Counted from the first letter of the stretch, positions 10,020-19,378 are shown. The stretch is 64,000 nt of DNA from Halanaerobium salsuginis (GCF_900114545.1 NZ_FOTI01000011.1:1-64000); one strand, 5' to 3'. Numbers and translations are program-made. The notes: generated by a model not told the origin, from the letters alone.

Positions 10020-10048
10020 TTGACTTTTTAAATAATATTTGTTAAACT
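10020..10048 (+). promoter_or_regulatory. Promoter of the arabinose transporter operon
   Basis: TTGACT, 17 bases, TAAACT. Transcription would begin near 10055, just before the leader hairpins. Confidence 0.55.
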
Positions 10049-10070
10049 ATTTACAAATAAAATAGGTATT

Positions 10071-10111
10071 TTGCTGATGGTTGGCAAGATAATAAGAGGT
10101 CATGGTAGGCC
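10071..10111 (+). ncRNA. Candidate ANTAR-binding leader with two stem-loops
   Basis: The second stem-loop is GGTC-ATGGTA-GGCC at 10098-10111. Its six-base loop has A at position 1 and G at position 4, the conserved pattern of ANTAR target loops. An upstream stem TTGCT/GGCAA at 10071-10087 carries a loop that also contains ATGGT, though it is 7 bases by my pairing. The 3' side of the second stem overlaps the 5' arm of the terminator at 10110, so the two structures exclude each other. Pairings were worked out by eye. Confidence 0.6.
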
Positions 10112-10163
10112 CCCTAACAGTTAATTATTTTTAAACAAAGATAGTTACTGTCAGGGGGTTTTT
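10110..10163 (+). terminator. Leader terminator upstream of araF
   Basis: CCCCCTAACAGT at 10110-10121 pairs with ACTGTCAGGGGG at 10147-10158, 12 positions with one mismatch, then five T. It sits in front of the transporter genes, the position expected of a regulated attenuator rather than an operon end. Confidence 0.8.
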
Positions 10164-10261
10164 GTGTCTTCAAAACTTTCTAGTCTAAATTTATCAGGGG
10201 GTGAGAAAAAGATTTTTTTAATTCTTGAATAATCATAAAACCAAAATGAGGGGGAAATATT

Positions 10262-11227
10262 TTGAAAAAAAGAATAATTATTTTATTAGCAGTATTTATT
10301 TTAGCAGGAATGAGCTTAAATGTGGCAGCTAAAGATGTAAAAATAGGTTTTTTAGTTAAGCAGCCAGAAGAAGCCTGGTTTCAAGATGAATGGAAATTTG
10401 CAGAAGCAGCTGCAAATGATTATGACTTCGAATTAGTTAAAATTGGTGCTACTGATGGAGAAAAAGTACTATCGGCAATTGATAACCTTGCTTCTCAAGG
10501 AGCACAGGGTTTTATTATTTGCACTCCCGATGTAAAATTAGGACCAGCAATTGCTGCAAAAGCTAATATGAATAAATTAAAATTCATGAGTGTAGATGAT
10601 CGTTTTGTTGGTTCAAATGGTAAAGTAATGGAAGAAGTTCATCATATGGGGATTTCTGCTTATAATATTGGTAAACTAGTTGGTAAAACTCTGGTAGAAC
10701 AGATGGATAATCGTAATTGGGATTATAATGATGTTGGTTATTTGGTAATGACTTATGACCAATTACCTACTATTTCTGAAAGAACTCAGGGAGCAACCGA
10801 TGTTTTACTAGAAAATGCTTTTCCAGAGGCAAATATATTTGATAGTCCTATGAAAACACTTGATACAGAAGGATCTTTTAATGCTGCTAATTTTGCTTTA
10901 ACTAAACATTCAAATATTAATAAGTGGATTGTAGCTGGAGGTAATGATTCATCAGTTATTGGTGCAATTAGGGCTTTAGAAGGTCAAGGATTTGGAGCTA
11001 ATGATGTAATCGGTATTGGTATTAATGGATCTAATTTTGTAATTAATGAATTTGAAAAAGATGAACCGACGGGTTTTTATGCTTCAGTTAAATTAAGCGC
11101 TAGACAACACGGTTATGAAACAGCAGAACTAATGTATAAATGGATTAATGAAGATAAAGAACCACCTAAAGTAACCTGGACTTCAGGAACAATCATGACT
11201 AGAGATAATTACCAAGAATTAAATTAA
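10262..11227 (+). CDS. araF: L-arabinose-binding protein AraF
   Basis: Solute-binding lipoprotein or secreted receptor of an ABC importer. A signal peptide occupies about residues 1-23 (KKRIIILLAVFILAG, then AAKDVKIGF). There is no lipobox cysteine. The mature protein closely follows E. coli AraF from memory: KIGFLVKQPEEAWFQ, EWKFAEAA, GFIICTPDVKLG, GNDSSVIGA and IGIGINGSNFV. At 321 residues it matches the usual length. The start is TTG with GAGGGGGAAA upstream. It is first in araFGH, separated from araG by a stem-loop that could favour higher expression of the binding protein. Arabinose specificity is inferred from the AraF-like sequence. Confidence 0.9.
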   Translation: MKKRIIILLAVFILAGMSLNVAAKDVKIGFLVKQPEEAWFQDEWKFAEAAANDYDFELVKIGATDGEKVLSAIDNLASQGAQGFIICTPDVKLGPAIAAKANMNKLKFMSVDDRFVGSNGKVMEEVHHMGISAYNIGKLVGKTLVEQMDNRNWDYNDVGYLVMTYDQLPTISERTQGATDVLLENAFPEANIFDSPMKTLDTEGSFNAANFALTKHSNINKWIVAGGNDSSVIGAIRALEGQGFGANDVIGIGINGSNFVINEFEKDEPTGFYASVKLSARQHGYETAELMYKWINEDKEPPKVTWTSGTIMTRDNYQELN

Positions 11228-11241
11228 TATTTTTCTGGTCA

Positions 11242-11268
11242 GGTCAGGGACTGTTAAAGTTCCTGACC
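11242..11268 (+). other. Intercistronic stem-loop between araF and araG
   Basis: GGTCAGGGACT and AGTTCCTGACC form an 11-pair stem (one G-T) with a 5-base loop. No T-run follows, so it looks like an mRNA-stabilising or attenuating structure rather than a terminator. Confidence 0.6.
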
Positions 11269-11303
11269 AAATTAACTTAGCTTTTAACTAAGGAGTTGAA
11301 AAA

Positions 11304-12794
11304 ATGGAACATTATTTAGAGTTCAAAAGTATAACCAAAACTTTTCCTGGAGTTAGAGCATTAGATAAAGTCTCTTTTACTGTTAAAAGTTCTAGTATTC
11401 ATGGCCTGGTGGGAGAAAATGGGGCTGGAAAATCTACTTTGTTACACACCTTAAGTGGGGCTCTAATCCCTAATGAAGGGAAAATAATAATTAACGGTAA
11501 AGCAATGAAATTTTCTAGTACTAAAGATGCGCTTGATGCTGGAATAGCCGTTATTTATCAGGAATTAAATTTAGTACCAGAAATGACTGTAGCAGAAAAT
11601 CTAATGATCGGTAATTTTCCTAATCACAGTGGCCTTGTTGATCATAAAAAACTTCGCAAGCAGGCTGAAAAACAGATTAAACGACTAATGGAAGAATTTA
11701 ATCCAGATACGAAAGTTAAAAATCTTTCTATTGCACAAAAACAAATGATTGAAATTGGTAAGGCTCTTATGCAGGATGCCCAAATTATTGCTTTTGACGA
11801 ACCAACCAGTTCACTTTCTGATCGAGAAATTAAACATCTTTTTACTATTATAGAGCAATTAAAAGCAGAAGGAAGAGCTATAATTTATGTTTCTCATCGC
11901 ATGGAAGAAATTTTTAAGATTTGTGATACTTGTACAGTTTTTAGAGATGGTAAACATATCGAAACTTTTACCGATATGGAGAAAGTTAGTCATGACCTTT
12001 TAGTAAAGAAAATGGTTGGTCGGGAATTAAATGATGTTTATGGTTATGAATCTCGACCTGCTGGTGAAGTTATCTTTTCTGTTAAAAATCTGCAAGGTCC
12101 AGGTGTAAATAAACCGATTAGTCTTAAATTAAAAGCTGGAGAAGTAATAGGGATCTTCGGGCTTGTTGGAGCAGGTCGAACAGAACTTTTTAAATTAATT
12201 TATGGGCTAGAAGAGCTAGAAAAAGGTGAGATAGAAGTGCAGGGTGAAAAATTGGCTATTAAAAATCCTCATTATTCTATTAAAAATAAAATTTGTCTGC
12301 TGCCAGAAGATCGTAAAGAAGAAGGTATTATTGGAATTAGGTCAGTTAGCGAAAATATAAATGTTAGTAGCCGGCGTCATACACTTAAATTTAACTTTTT
12401 TTTAGATAAAGATGCTGAGAGAAAGATAGCTGATAAATTTATTAATGAATTAGCAATCAAAACTCCTTCTCGGGAGCAATTAACAGGTAATCTTTCTGGA
12501 GGAAATCAACAAAAAGTAATTTTATCTCGTTGGTTAAGTGAGGATATTGATATCTTTTTAATGGATGAACCTACTCGAGGAATTGATGTAGGTGCTAAAT
12601 ATGAAATCTATAAAATAATGTATCAGCTTGCCGCAAGTGGGAAAGGAATTATTTTTATTTCTAGTGATTTACCAGAAGTGATGGGAGTAGCTGATAGAAT
12701 AATTGTAATGAGAACAGGAGAAATAGTTGGTTCATTAAGCAGAGAGGCAGCAACTGAAGAAAAAATATTATCAATGGCCTTACCTGTAAATTAA
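11304..12794 (+). CDS. araG: L-arabinose ABC transporter ATP-binding protein AraG
   Basis: Energises arabinose import. The 496-residue protein has two ABC ATPase halves. In the first, Walker A is GENGAGKST (about 37-45) with Walker B AFDEPTSSLS and H-loop YVSHRMEE. The second half has the degenerate Walker A typical of this family (GLVGAGRTE), a signature LSGGNQQK and FLMDEPTRGIDVG. Length and layout match AraG/RbsA/MglA. TAAGGAG precedes the ATG. It is flanked by araF and araH in the classical order. The intact catalytic residues here contrast with the altered ones in the ABC-like domain of the kinase at 7519-9366. Confidence 0.93.
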   Translation: MEHYLEFKSITKTFPGVRALDKVSFTVKSSSIHGLVGENGAGKSTLLHTLSGALIPNEGKIIINGKAMKFSSTKDALDAGIAVIYQELNLVPEMTVAENLMIGNFPNHSGLVDHKKLRKQAEKQIKRLMEEFNPDTKVKNLSIAQKQMIEIGKALMQDAQIIAFDEPTSSLSDREIKHLFTIIEQLKAEGRAIIYVSHRMEEIFKICDTCTVFRDGKHIETFTDMEKVSHDLLVKKMVGRELNDVYGYESRPAGEVIFSVKNLQGPGVNKPISLKLKAGEVIGIFGLVGAGRTELFKLIYGLEELEKGEIEVQGEKLAIKNPHYSIKNKICLLPEDRKEEGIIGIRSVSENINVSSRRHTLKFNFFLDKDAERKIADKFINELAIKTPSREQLTGNLSGGNQQKVILSRWLSEDIDIFLMDEPTRGIDVGAKYEIYKIMYQLAASGKGIIFISSDLPEVMGVADRIIVMRTGEIVGSLSREAATEEKILSMALPVN

Positions 12795-12819
12795 ATTTTA
12801 GATAAGGAGAATTGTAATT

Positions 12820-13776
12820 ATGAATAATAGTGCAACTACTCAAAGTAAAATTAAATATTTATATAACAATTATAGCATTATTTTTATTTTTGTAATCATG
12901 TTTATTTTATTGTCAATTTTTGTCCCTTACTTTTTTACCTGGCGCAATATGCTGGGGCTAGCTTTATCTGTAGTAACAATTGGTATTATTGCTAATACAA
13001 TGATGTTTGCTCTCGGGAGTGGTGATTTTGATCTTTCTGTTAGTTCAACAGTAGCTTTTTCTGGAATTACTGCTGCTGTAGTTATTAATGCAACTGGTAG
13101 TGTAATACTTGGAATTGTTAGTGGTATTCTTGCTGGTGGATTTGTGGGGCTTATTAATGGTTATTCAATTGCCAAACTTGGCCTAAATGCTTTAATTACT
13201 ACTTTAGCAACTCAGATGATTTTTAGGGGGATGGCCTTTATTCTTTCTAATGGACGAGCAGTTGGAATTAGTAAAGCTGGATTTTTTAAATTAGGAAATA
13301 GCATGATTTTTGGAATTCCAACGCCTATTTGGATTTTAATTATTTCTTTTATAATCTTTGGCATTTTATTAAATAATACTGTTTTTGGTAAAAACACTCT
13401 TGCTATTGGTGGCAATACTAAAGCTGCTGAATTAGCTGGAATTAATGTTAATATAACTAAAATTATAATATTTACAGCCCAGGGATTTATGGCTGGTTTT
13501 GCTGGAGTTATTTTAGCTTCTCGTATGACAAGTGGTCAGCCGAATGCTGCTCAAGGCTTAGAATTAGATGTAATTTCAGCTTGTGTATTGGGAGGAGTTT
13601 CGCTTAATGGTGGAATTGCAACTATTAGTGGGGTAATTGTTGGGGTATTAATTATGGGAATGATTTCAAATGCACTTAATTTGTTAAATGTTGCTACTTT
13701 TTATCAATATGTGGTTCGAGGAGCAGTTTTATTAATTGCTATTTATCTTGATATCTTAAAACAGAGAAACCAGTAA
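12820..13776 (+). CDS. araH: L-arabinose ABC transporter permease AraH
   Basis: Integral membrane permease of 318 residues with about eight to ten hydrophobic segments. It is strongly similar, from memory, to E. coli AraH: ALGSGDFDLSV, NALITTLATQMIFRG, AIGGNTKAAELAGI, ASRMTSGQPNAA and CVLGGVSLNGGI. The ASGDFDLSV-like stretch is the binding-protein-dependent branched/monosaccharide permease signature. It starts 25 bases after araG with AAGGAG. The C-terminus is LDILKQRNQ, slightly shorter than the E. coli protein. Confidence 0.92.
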   Translation: MNNSATTQSKIKYLYNNYSIIFIFVIMFILLSIFVPYFFTWRNMLGLALSVVTIGIIANTMMFALGSGDFDLSVSSTVAFSGITAAVVINATGSVILGIVSGILAGGFVGLINGYSIAKLGLNALITTLATQMIFRGMAFILSNGRAVGISKAGFFKLGNSMIFGIPTPIWILIISFIIFGILLNNTVFGKNTLAIGGNTKAAELAGINVNITKIIIFTAQGFMAGFAGVILASRMTSGQPNAAQGLELDVISACVLGGVSLNGGIATISGVIVGVLIMGMISNALNLLNVATFYQYVVRGAVLLIAIYLDILKQRNQ

Positions 13777-13781
13777 TTAAT

Positions 13782-14714
13782 ATGAAAATAAACAAAATTA
13801 TTTTTAAAAAAGAAAAAGCTTTCAAATTAGAAAATCATCAATTAAAAGTAATAGTTTTACCAAATAGGGGAGGCAAAATAGCATCTATTTATAATCGAAC
13901 TAAAAAATTTGAGCTGCTCTATCAAAATAAAGCTGATAAATATCAGCCTATTCAATTAGAAAAAAAATTTACTGCTTATGATTGTTCTGGTTTTGATGAT
14001 TGCTTTCCAAATATTGATGTTGCTGCACTTTATTTGAATCAAAAACTTTACTTTTATCCTGATCATGGTGAAATATGGTCAGCAAAATTAGTAATTAAAC
14101 TAAAAAAAGATAAAATTATTTTATCTTATCATAGCCCAATTTTTAAATATGATTATCTAAAAATAATAACCTTGCATGAGAATAGACTTTTAATTAATTA
14201 TCAAATTAAAAATAATCTTAAGACAGCTTTCCCAGCTATTTGGACTATGCATTGTCTGCTTAACTACGATACTAATCTAAAATTAAAATTTCCACCAGGA
14301 GTTAATAAAATAGAAAATGTACTATTAAGCCAGCAGCTTGGTCCTCCTGGAAAAATTCATTCTTTTCCACAGACTCAAGATCAAATTGGTCAAAAATATC
14401 GTTTTGATAGAATTAATTATTCTCCAGATAAAAGTAGTGAAAAATATTATGTAGCTAATTGTTTTGAATCTGGTCAATGTGAAGTTTATTATCCAACAGC
14501 AGATATTACTTTTAAGCTTAATTTTTCAGCAGATAAATTACCTTATCTTGGTTTTTGGCTAACCAGAGGGGGTTTCAAAGGAGATTATAATTTTGCTTTT
14601 GAACCCAGTGATGGTTATTATGATTCTGTAATTACAGCTTTGAAAAATAAATGTATAAGTATTTATCAACCTGGTGAAATAAAGCAGTTTAATTTAAAAT
14701 TAGAATTAGAATAA
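13782..14714 (+). CDS. Galactose-mutarotase-like protein
   Basis: A 310-residue protein of the aldose 1-epimerase (mutarotase) fold, judged from VIVLPNRGGKIASIYNR at the N-terminus, the central FDDCFPNID, and NFAFEPSDGYYD near the C-terminus. Family members interconvert sugar anomers or bind sugars; the catalytic His/Glu pair cannot be assigned with certainty here. It starts 5 bases after araH and is translationally coupled, with no strong ribosome site of its own. The context suggests processing of the pentose brought in by AraFGH. It is convergent with the araC-family gene; a 14-base AT palindrome (14714-14727) between them could be a weak bidirectional terminator. Confidence 0.7.
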   Translation: MKINKIIFKKEKAFKLENHQLKVIVLPNRGGKIASIYNRTKKFELLYQNKADKYQPIQLEKKFTAYDCSGFDDCFPNIDVAALYLNQKLYFYPDHGEIWSAKLVIKLKKDKIILSYHSPIFKYDYLKIITLHENRLLINYQIKNNLKTAFPAIWTMHCLLNYDTNLKLKFPPGVNKIENVLLSQQLGPPGKIHSFPQTQDQIGQKYRFDRINYSPDKSSEKYYVANCFESGQCEVYYPTADITFKLNFSADKLPYLGFWLTRGGFKGDYNFAFEPSDGYYDSVITALKNKCISIYQPGEIKQFNLKLELE

Positions 14715-14742
14715 AAATAGCTATTTTCTTATTTAATAATAG

Positions 14743-15630
14743 TTAACCTTTTTCCAACTTGCGATATTTACTGGGGGGCAGATTCATTATTTTTTTAAAG
14801 ATCCGCGAAAAATAATATTGATCACTGTAGCCAAGCCTGGCAGCTATTGCTTTGATGCTTAAATTGGTCATATCTAAAAGCTGACAGGCTTTTTTAATCT
14901 TAAGGTGAATAAAAAAATCGATGGGTGAATAGCCAGTTTCTTCTTTGAATATTCTGCTTAAATGACTGGCAGATAAGTTGTTATAGTCTGCTAGTTTTTT
15001 TAAAGTTATAGTTTGATCTAAATGAGTCTGAAAGTAGTTAATTGTTTGTTCAACATAACTATTTTCATTTAATTTTTTAGTAAGTTTTACAGGCGGATAA
15101 TAAATAAGAGCCAGTAAGTGACCAAGGAGTTGAGAAGCATATATCAAATTATTTATAGTAAAACCATTTTCAAATGTTGTACTTAGCTGACGGAAAAGTT
15201 TAACTATAATAGCTGCATTTTCTGGAGCAACTTGATTAATTTTAAGATTATTATCAGCTTTAATTTCAGGATAAAATTGCGCATTATTACCACGGAAATG
15301 GACCCAATAAATACTCCAACTTTCTTTTATCAGTGTGCCATAACTATGGGGTAATCCAGCTGGAATTAGTATTATTTCCCCCTTTTTTATCTGCTGCTTT
15401 TCCTGTTTAACTTGTACAAAACCTTTTCCTTTAATACAGTAAATGAGAATACTTTCAGCAGCACCTTGTCTGCGTTTTCTATAATGATATTCTGCATTAG
15501 GGAAAAAACCTATATCAGTTGGATATAAATTTTTCATTAAAGGATGAGTACTTAGTTTTTTTAATATTTTTTCAGGGATGACAGTAATTATTTCGTTTTT
15601 GAAACCAGTTCTTTTTTTTATTTTCATCAT
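14743..15630 (-). CDS. AraC-family transcription regulator
   Basis: A protein of about 295 residues when started at ATG 15630. The N-terminal half is a cupin-like sugar-binding domain (ILIYCIKGKGFVQVKQ; KKGEIILIPAGLPHSYG). The C-terminal 100 residues are an AraC HTH pair (LKKLADYNNLSASHLSRIF; IKAIAARLGYSDQYYFSRIF). The open frame extends to 15813, but the extra 61 residues are hydrophobic, unlike the family and overlap the promoter. A well-spaced promoter places the transcription start at or near the ATG, so the mRNA may be leaderless. It is divergent from the DUF5107-TPR gene and probably controls the locus. Confidence 0.85.
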   Translation of the reverse strand: MMKIKKRTGFKNEIITVIPEKILKKLSTHPLMKNLYPTDIGFFPNAEYHYRKRRQGAAESILIYCIKGKGFVQVKQEKQQIKKGEIILIPAGLPHSYGTLIKESWSIYWVHFRGNNAQFYPEIKADNNLKINQVAPENAAIIVKLFRQLSTTFENGFTINNLIYASQLLGHLLALIYYPPVKLTKKLNENSYVEQTINYFQTHLDQTITLKKLADYNNLSASHLSRIFKEETGYSPIDFFIHLKIKKACQLLDMTNLSIKAIAARLGYSDQYYFSRIFKKIMNLPPSKYRKLEKG

Positions 15631-15636
15631 AATTAA

Positions 15637-15665
15637 ATTATATGTTACTAAATTTATTAAAGCAA
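15637..15665 (-). promoter_or_regulatory. Promoter of the araC-family gene, implying a leaderless mRNA
   Basis: On the minus strand TTGCTT, 17 bases, TATAAT, then TTAATT and directly ATGATG. A start 7 bases after the -10 falls on the A of the initiation codon. No ribosome site is present upstream of this ATG. Confidence 0.6.
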
Positions 15666-15771
15666 GAAAAAAGTAAGATAGTCCATTAGTTTGCTTTGAA
15701 TATCCATTGTTTAATAATTGAAAATTATTTAAAATTAACTTAAAGCCAGAAGAAGAAAGGAATGATTTATA

Positions 15772-18700
15772 TTGCAAAGTCAAAAAAACAGGCAGCAGGT
15801 TAAAATATGGCAAGAAAAAGTTGTTATTCCAACTTATCCAGTAGGATCTGGTAATAAAAACCCAATGTTTTTAGAAAAAAGAGTTTATCAAGGAAGCTCG
15901 GGACGTGTCTATCCTTTTCCTTTTGTTGAAGAGATTTCTGATCAAAAAATTGAGCAGGAATATACTGTTTTATTTTTAGAAAATGAATATTTAAGAATAG
16001 AAGTTTTACCAGAGTTAGGAGGAAGGATTCAGCGGGCTTATGATAAAACTAATGGATATGATTTTGTTTATTATAATCCAGTTATCAAACCTGCTCTAGT
16101 TGGTTTAGCAGGGCCCTGGATTGCAGGAGGGATTGAATTTAACTGGCCTCAGCATCATCGTCCCAGTACTTTTTTGCCATTGGAGTATTCACTGCTTGAA
16201 AACGAAGATGGTAGCAAAACAATTTGGGTAGGAGAAATTGATCGGATGGCAGGGAGTAAAGGTATGGCTGGTTTTACGCTTTATCCAGATAAAGCTTATT
16301 TAGAAATTAAAGGACAACTTTATAATAAAACTGAATTACCACAGACATTTCTCTGGTGGGCCAATCCAGCTGTAGCAGTGAACGAAAGCTATCAATCCAT
16401 TTTTCCACCAGATGTACATGCAGTATTTGATCATGGGAAACGTGATGTTTCTAAATTTCCAATTGCTACTGGTGAATATTATAAAGTAGATTATTCAGCT
16501 GGGGTTGATATTTCCTGCTATAAAAATATACCTGTTCCAACTTCTTATATGGCTTATCATTCAGATTATAATTTTGTTGGGGGCTATGATTTTAATGAAC
16601 AGGCAGGAATATTACATGTCGCTAATCATTATATTTCACCGGGTAAAAAACAGTGGACCTGGGGAAATGGTGATTTTGGTCAGCGCTGGTATCAAAATTT
16701 AAGTGATCAAGGTACAGGTGAATATATTGAATTAATGACAGGAGTTTTTACAGATAATCAACCAGATTTTAGCTGGCTTGAACCTTTAGCTGAAAAAACT
16801 TTTACTCAATATTTCTTGCCATATAAAAAGTTAGGTAAAGTAAAAAATGCAAGCAAAGATTTTTTACTTAACTTAGAAATAAAAGCAGAAGAGCTTAAAA
16901 TAGCAGCTTATTCAACTTCTGTTCAGAATAATTTAGTGATTCAACTTAAGGCAGCAAATAAAATTTTGCTAAAAGAAGAAATTGATTTAAGTCCAAGCCA
17001 AATTTATGATAAAGAAATTTTAATTGATCAGCAAATTGAGGTAGAAAAATATCAGCTCGAACTTAGGGACCAAATAGGAAATATTTTGTTAGCTTATAGC
17101 CCAGAAGCAGAAAAATTAGTAGAACCACCGGAAGCTGCTCAAGCTGCTTCTAAGCCAGCTGAAATTAAAACAATAGAAGAACTTTATTTAACTGGACTTC
17201 ATTTAGAACAGTATCGACATGCAACTTATCAGCCAGACCCCTACTATCTGGAGGGTTTAAAGCGTGATCCAGGTGATAGTAGATTAAATAATGCTTATGG
17301 TAGACTTTTGCTTGGTAGAGGAAATTTTTCTGGTAGTGAAAAATATTTTAAAAGAGCAATTGAACGTTTAACCAGCAGAAATCCAAATCCGTATACAGGT
17401 GAACCTTATTATAATCTTGGTTTGAGTTATAAATATCAGCATAAATTTGCTCAGGCAGAAGCTGCCTTTTATAAAGCTATCTGGAATGATAGCTATCAGG
17501 CAAGTGGCTACTATCAGCTGGCAGCTTTAGCTGTTCGTAAAAATAAATTTATTGATGCTTTAAAACTTTGTCAAAAATCATTAATTGCTGGTTATCATAA
17601 TACTCGTACTCGTAATTTAAAAACTAACTTATTGCGCAAATTAGGTAAATTAAAAGAAGCAGCAGAGTTAGCTCAGGAAACACTTAATTTTGATCCACTT
17701 GATTTTGGAGCGCTGGCTGAGCTTTATTTTATTTATCAGTCGGCTGGTAAAACTAGCAAGACTGAGCTGGCCCGGGCTAGATTTATTAGGCTGCTTGCTA
17801 ATAAAGAGTATAATTATTTAGAATTAGCTCGTGACTATGCAGCAGCAGGATGCTATCAAGAGGCAATTAAAATTTTGAATATTCTGGTTGAAAACAAAGT
17901 AGAAAATTCAGTTAAGTCATTTACTGGTTCTGTTTCTCCTTTAACGTATTATTATTTAGGAAACTATTATTTAGAATTAGCAGATCAAAAACAGGCAGCT
18001 ATTTATTTTAAGAAAGCAGCTGCAATTAAACCTGATTATTGTTTTCCTAACCGTCTTGCTTCAATTAGAATTTTGGAAAAAGCAATTGAGTTTAATCCTG
18101 CAGATGCAAGAGCAGCTTATTATTTAGGTAATTTATTTTATGATAAAAAACAGCTAGAAAAAGCAGTGCAATTATGGGAAAAGTCAAGCCAGCTTCAGCC
18201 TGATTTTCCAACAGTTTATCGCAATTTAGCTTTAGCATATTATAATAAACTATCCCAGGTAGATAAGGCTCAATTTGCTTTAGAAAAAGCATTTGAGCTT
18301 GATCCAACTGATGCTAGAGTACTATTTGAACTTGATCAACTATATAAAAAATTATCATTTAGTATAGAAAAAAGATTTAGTTTATTAACTTCTAATTTAG
18401 AAATTGTTAAAACAAGAGATGATCTTTATTTAGAATATATTACTTTATTGAATAATCAAAGGCAATATGAAAAAGCACTGCAGTTGCTTAAAAAACATAA
18501 CTTTTATCCCTGGGAAGGGGGAGAGGGTAAAGTAACAGCTCAGTATGTTTTTGCTAATTTAGAATTAGCAAAACAAAAAATTATAACTGCTGAATATCAG
18601 TTAGCTTTAAATTTATTAAAATCAGCACGTAGTTATCCCCGTAATTTAGGTGAAGGTAAACTGCCAATTGATAAAGAAAATGAAATAGATTATTATACCG

Positions 18701-19128
18701 GAATTTGCTATAAGAAAATGAATAACAATGATCAGGCAGAATATTATTTTAAACAGGCAGCCAAAGGCTCAGATGAATTAGGGGATATGATGTATTATAA
18801 TGATCAGCCTGCTCACCAGGTTTTTTTCCAAGGGAAAGCTCTCCAGAGCTTAGGTTATAGAGATCAGGCATTAACAAAATTTAATCAACTTTATGATTAT
18901 GGAGAAAAACATTTAAAAGATCAGGTAGAAATAGATTATTTTGCAGTTTCTCTGCCAGATTTCCTAGTTTTTGAAGCTGATTTAAACAAAAATAATCAGA
19001 TACATTGTTATTACTTATTGGGGTTAGGAGCATTGGGGAAAAATGAAATAAAAAAATCAGTTGAATTTTTCCAGGAAATTGCTAAACTTGATCCAGCTCA
19101 TCAGGGAATATTAAGACAATATATTTAA
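15772..19128 (+). CDS. DUF5107 domain protein with TPR repeats
   Basis: A 1118-residue protein without signal peptide or membrane segment. Residues about 15-350 match the DUF5107 type, a mutarotase-related fold (LRIEVLPELGGRIQRAYDK; GPWIAGGIEFNWPQHH; FLWWANPAVAVNESYQ). From about 470 to the end there are repeated TPR units (YYNLGLSYKYQHKFAQAE; AAYYLGNLFYDKKQLEKA; YRNLALAYYNKLSQVDKA). The biochemical role is not established; members occur with carbohydrate genes. The start is TTG with AAAGGA upstream; the ATG at 15762 is out of frame. It is transcribed away from the AraC gene, suggesting shared control with arabinose use, which is inference. Confidence 0.8.
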   Translation: MQSQKNRQQVKIWQEKVVIPTYPVGSGNKNPMFLEKRVYQGSSGRVYPFPFVEEISDQKIEQEYTVLFLENEYLRIEVLPELGGRIQRAYDKTNGYDFVYYNPVIKPALVGLAGPWIAGGIEFNWPQHHRPSTFLPLEYSLLENEDGSKTIWVGEIDRMAGSKGMAGFTLYPDKAYLEIKGQLYNKTELPQTFLWWANPAVAVNESYQSIFPPDVHAVFDHGKRDVSKFPIATGEYYKVDYSAGVDISCYKNIPVPTSYMAYHSDYNFVGGYDFNEQAGILHVANHYISPGKKQWTWGNGDFGQRWYQNLSDQGTGEYIELMTGVFTDNQPDFSWLEPLAEKTFTQYFLPYKKLGKVKNASKDFLLNLEIKAEELKIAAYSTSVQNNLVIQLKAANKILLKEEIDLSPSQIYDKEILIDQQIEVEKYQLELRDQIGNILLAYSPEAEKLVEPPEAAQAASKPAEIKTIEELYLTGLHLEQYRHATYQPDPYYLEGLKRDPGDSRLNNAYGRLLLGRGNFSGSEKYFKRAIERLTSRNPNPYTGEPYYNLGLSYKYQHKFAQAEAAFYKAIWNDSYQASGYYQLAALAVRKNKFIDALKLCQKSLIAGYHNTRTRNLKTNLLRKLGKLKEAAELAQETLNFDPLDFGALAELYFIYQSAGKTSKTELARARFIRLLANKEYNYLELARDYAAAGCYQEAIKILNILVENKVENSVKSFTGSVSPLTYYYLGNYYLELADQKQAAIYFKKAAAIKPDYCFPNRLASIRILEKAIEFNPADARAAYYLGNLFYDKKQLEKAVQLWEKSSQLQPDFPTVYRNLALAYYNKLSQVDKAQFALEKAFELDPTDARVLFELDQLYKKLSFSIEKRFSLLTSNLEIVKTRDDLYLEYITLLNNQRQYEKALQLLKKHNFYPWEGGEGKVTAQYVFANLELAKQKIITAEYQLALNLLKSARSYPRNLGEGKLPIDKENEIDYYTGICYKKMNNNDQAEYYFKQAAKGSDELGDMMYYNDQPAHQVFFQGKALQSLGYRDQALTKFNQLYDYGEKHLKDQVEIDYFAVSLPDFLVFEADLNKNNQIHCYYLLGLGALGKNEIKKSVEFFQEIAKLDPAHQGILRQYI

Positions 19129-19310
19129 AATAGCTTAACCAACTAAATTAAGATAGTTTAATTTTATAACTAAAAATAAGTAAAAAAATGGGTAATTTTT
19201 ACTTGCTATTTTCCAAATTAAGTTATATTATATTAGATATAGTATGGCTAATTCGACCTTATTCGCTATTTTTTGAAGTTGAAAAATTTAAAAATAGAAC
19301 TTGATTTAAC

Positions 19311-19378
19311 GGCATATCCTGAAGCTGCTAATGCTCTTAATTGCTGATATTAGTAGAAGTTCGGGATATGTCTTTTTT
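19311..19378 (+). terminator. Terminator-like hairpin in the 19129-19522 gap
   Basis: GGCATATCC at 19311 pairs with GGATATGTC at 19363-19371 (one G-T), followed by seven T; the long loop has room for inner pairing. It lies 180 bases after the DUF5107 gene and 145 before the next gene. It could end the upstream transcript or act as an attenuator for the regulator. Apart from this the gap is AT-rich, and I see no gene in it. Confidence 0.6.

Noticed and set aside
9967-10261. A small gene in the araF leader
   Set aside because: No open frame with a ribosome site; the sequence is explained by promoter, hairpins and terminator.
15631-15813. N-terminal extension of the AraC-family protein
   Set aside because: It overlaps a well-formed promoter, is hydrophobic and unlike the family, and has no ribosome site.
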